In this document: one piece after another, positions 63,554-64,000 of the stretch
Numbering within the stretch: the first letter of the stretch is position 1
Layout of the letters: every line of letters starts with the position of its first letter
DNA from: Vespula vulgaris
Taxonomy: Eukaryota; Arthropoda; Insecta; Hymenoptera; Vespidae
Length of the DNA stretch: 64,000 bases
Assembly: GCF_905475345.1 (NCBI RefSeq)
Contig: NC_066589.1
Location: 6,875,501-6,939,500 of the forward strand
Direction: 5' to 3'
The notes under the pieces: generated by a model
What the model was told of the DNA's origin: nothing
The model's input: only the letters and a program-made list of their open reading frames with translations
Database searches by the model: none
Program-made: the position numbers and the translations under genes

Positions 63554-63962
63554 TTATTCTAGAGAAACAACAACGGGTGCCTCATCTTCGTTATCACCTT
63601 GTAAATTCGTGAAATCCCATCTAAACTTTTTAGTTAATCGATTACGAACGTGTACTGCGTAACACTTTAAACGACCATCTATGTCAGAATTAAGCTCAAT
63701 GTTTGCAAAAAGCTTACGCAAGCTTTGATAAACAAAATTGTTGCTAGTGACAATATCCCATAATATATCTTCTGGAATGTAGGATAATTGAACTTCTATA
63801 ACTTTCAAGAATTCCATATAAATATAGCGACGAGCTGATATTGCTGAATCTACTCCACAAATCAATGATATAAACTTTTTCCAATGCTCAAAGGCATCCA
63901 AATTTTGGCCAACCAAGAGACAAACAAAAGCCAGTTGTATTTCTCCAATTATTTCTATTGGT
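63554..63962 (-). CDS. AAR2 splicing factor homologue, last exon (partial gene)
   Basis: Read on the minus strand from an acceptor TTTTTGCAG (exon begins 63962, phase 2) to a stop at 63554, this exon encodes 135 C-terminal residues. The earlier exons lie beyond the right edge. The frame PIEIIGEIQLAFVCLLVGQN followed by AFEHWKKFISLICG, IPEDILWDIVTSNNF, LTKKFRWDFTNL and a final APVVVSLE matches the C-terminal domain of AAR2. AAR2 is a U5 snRNP assembly factor that binds the Prp8 RNase H and Jab1 regions in the cytoplasm before Brr2 joins. Human AAR2 has the same FEQWK, LTKKFRWDF and APVVVEL signatures as I recall it. The TTG at 63916 is internal to the exon and not a start. Confidence 0.92.
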
Positions 63963-64000
63963 CTGCAAAAATATTTGTATACATATAAATGAATATATAT

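Overview
The window reads as nuclear DNA from an aculeate hymenopteran, most likely a vespid wasp (hornet, yellowjacket or paper wasp). It is AT-rich, full of microsatellites, and its genes are intron-split. Two Hox genes fix the locus. A multi-peptide antimicrobial gene carries the KPRPQQVPPRPPHPRL core that I recall from hornet-type apidaecins. The vespid call rests on that peptide and is an inference.

Layout. Positions 2-1198 hold the last coding exon of proboscipedia (pb), + strand. Positions 1199-27465 are a gene-poor pb-lab interval with simple repeats, a few GC-richer blocks that could be regulatory, and no mobile-element protein. labial (lab), + strand, has coding exons at 27466-28420 and 40128-40633. 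They are separated by an 11.7 kb intron, and the join (phase 1, G|CC) gives a 486-residue protein with YKWM and a complete homeodomain. After the lab 3' region comes a compact group of genes: a SNAPC5-like snRNA-activating complex subunit (43296-43861, +), Tim17 (44323-44811, -), and an unidentified five-exon coiled-coil protein (46441-47641, +).

The right-hand quarter is the most unusual part. Two secreted proline-rich precursor genes lie on the + strand, 11 kb apart. The first (48813-49843) encodes an unfamiliar 221-residue protein: signal peptide, acidic LEESE repeats, seven Pro/Arg decapeptide repeats, and a His/Pro/Arg tail. It has a TATA box and a match to the kappaB consensus upstream. 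The second (60766-62375) is an apidaecin-type gene with seven identical mature peptides. Each sits on its own 75-bp exon in a tandem array of exactly 171 bp per unit, so each peptide is completed only by splicing. Between the two genes lie a 195-bp tandem satellite (about 52.1-53.8 kb, nine near-identical units plus older diverged ones) and a composite repeat region (about 54.0-58.4 kb) with recurring G-rich, palindromic and acceptor-like modules.

The window closes with tRNA-Val(AAC) at 63073-63145 (+) and the last exon of the splicing factor AAR2 (63554-63962, -), which continues beyond the right edge.

The Hox genes are body-patterning transcription factors. The SNAPC5-like, Tim17 and AAR2 genes are housekeeping functions. 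The apidaecin and its proline-rich neighbour look like an inducible secreted-defence locus beside the lab end of the Hox cluster. Exon borders come from reading frame plus GT/AG signals only, with no transcript evidence.
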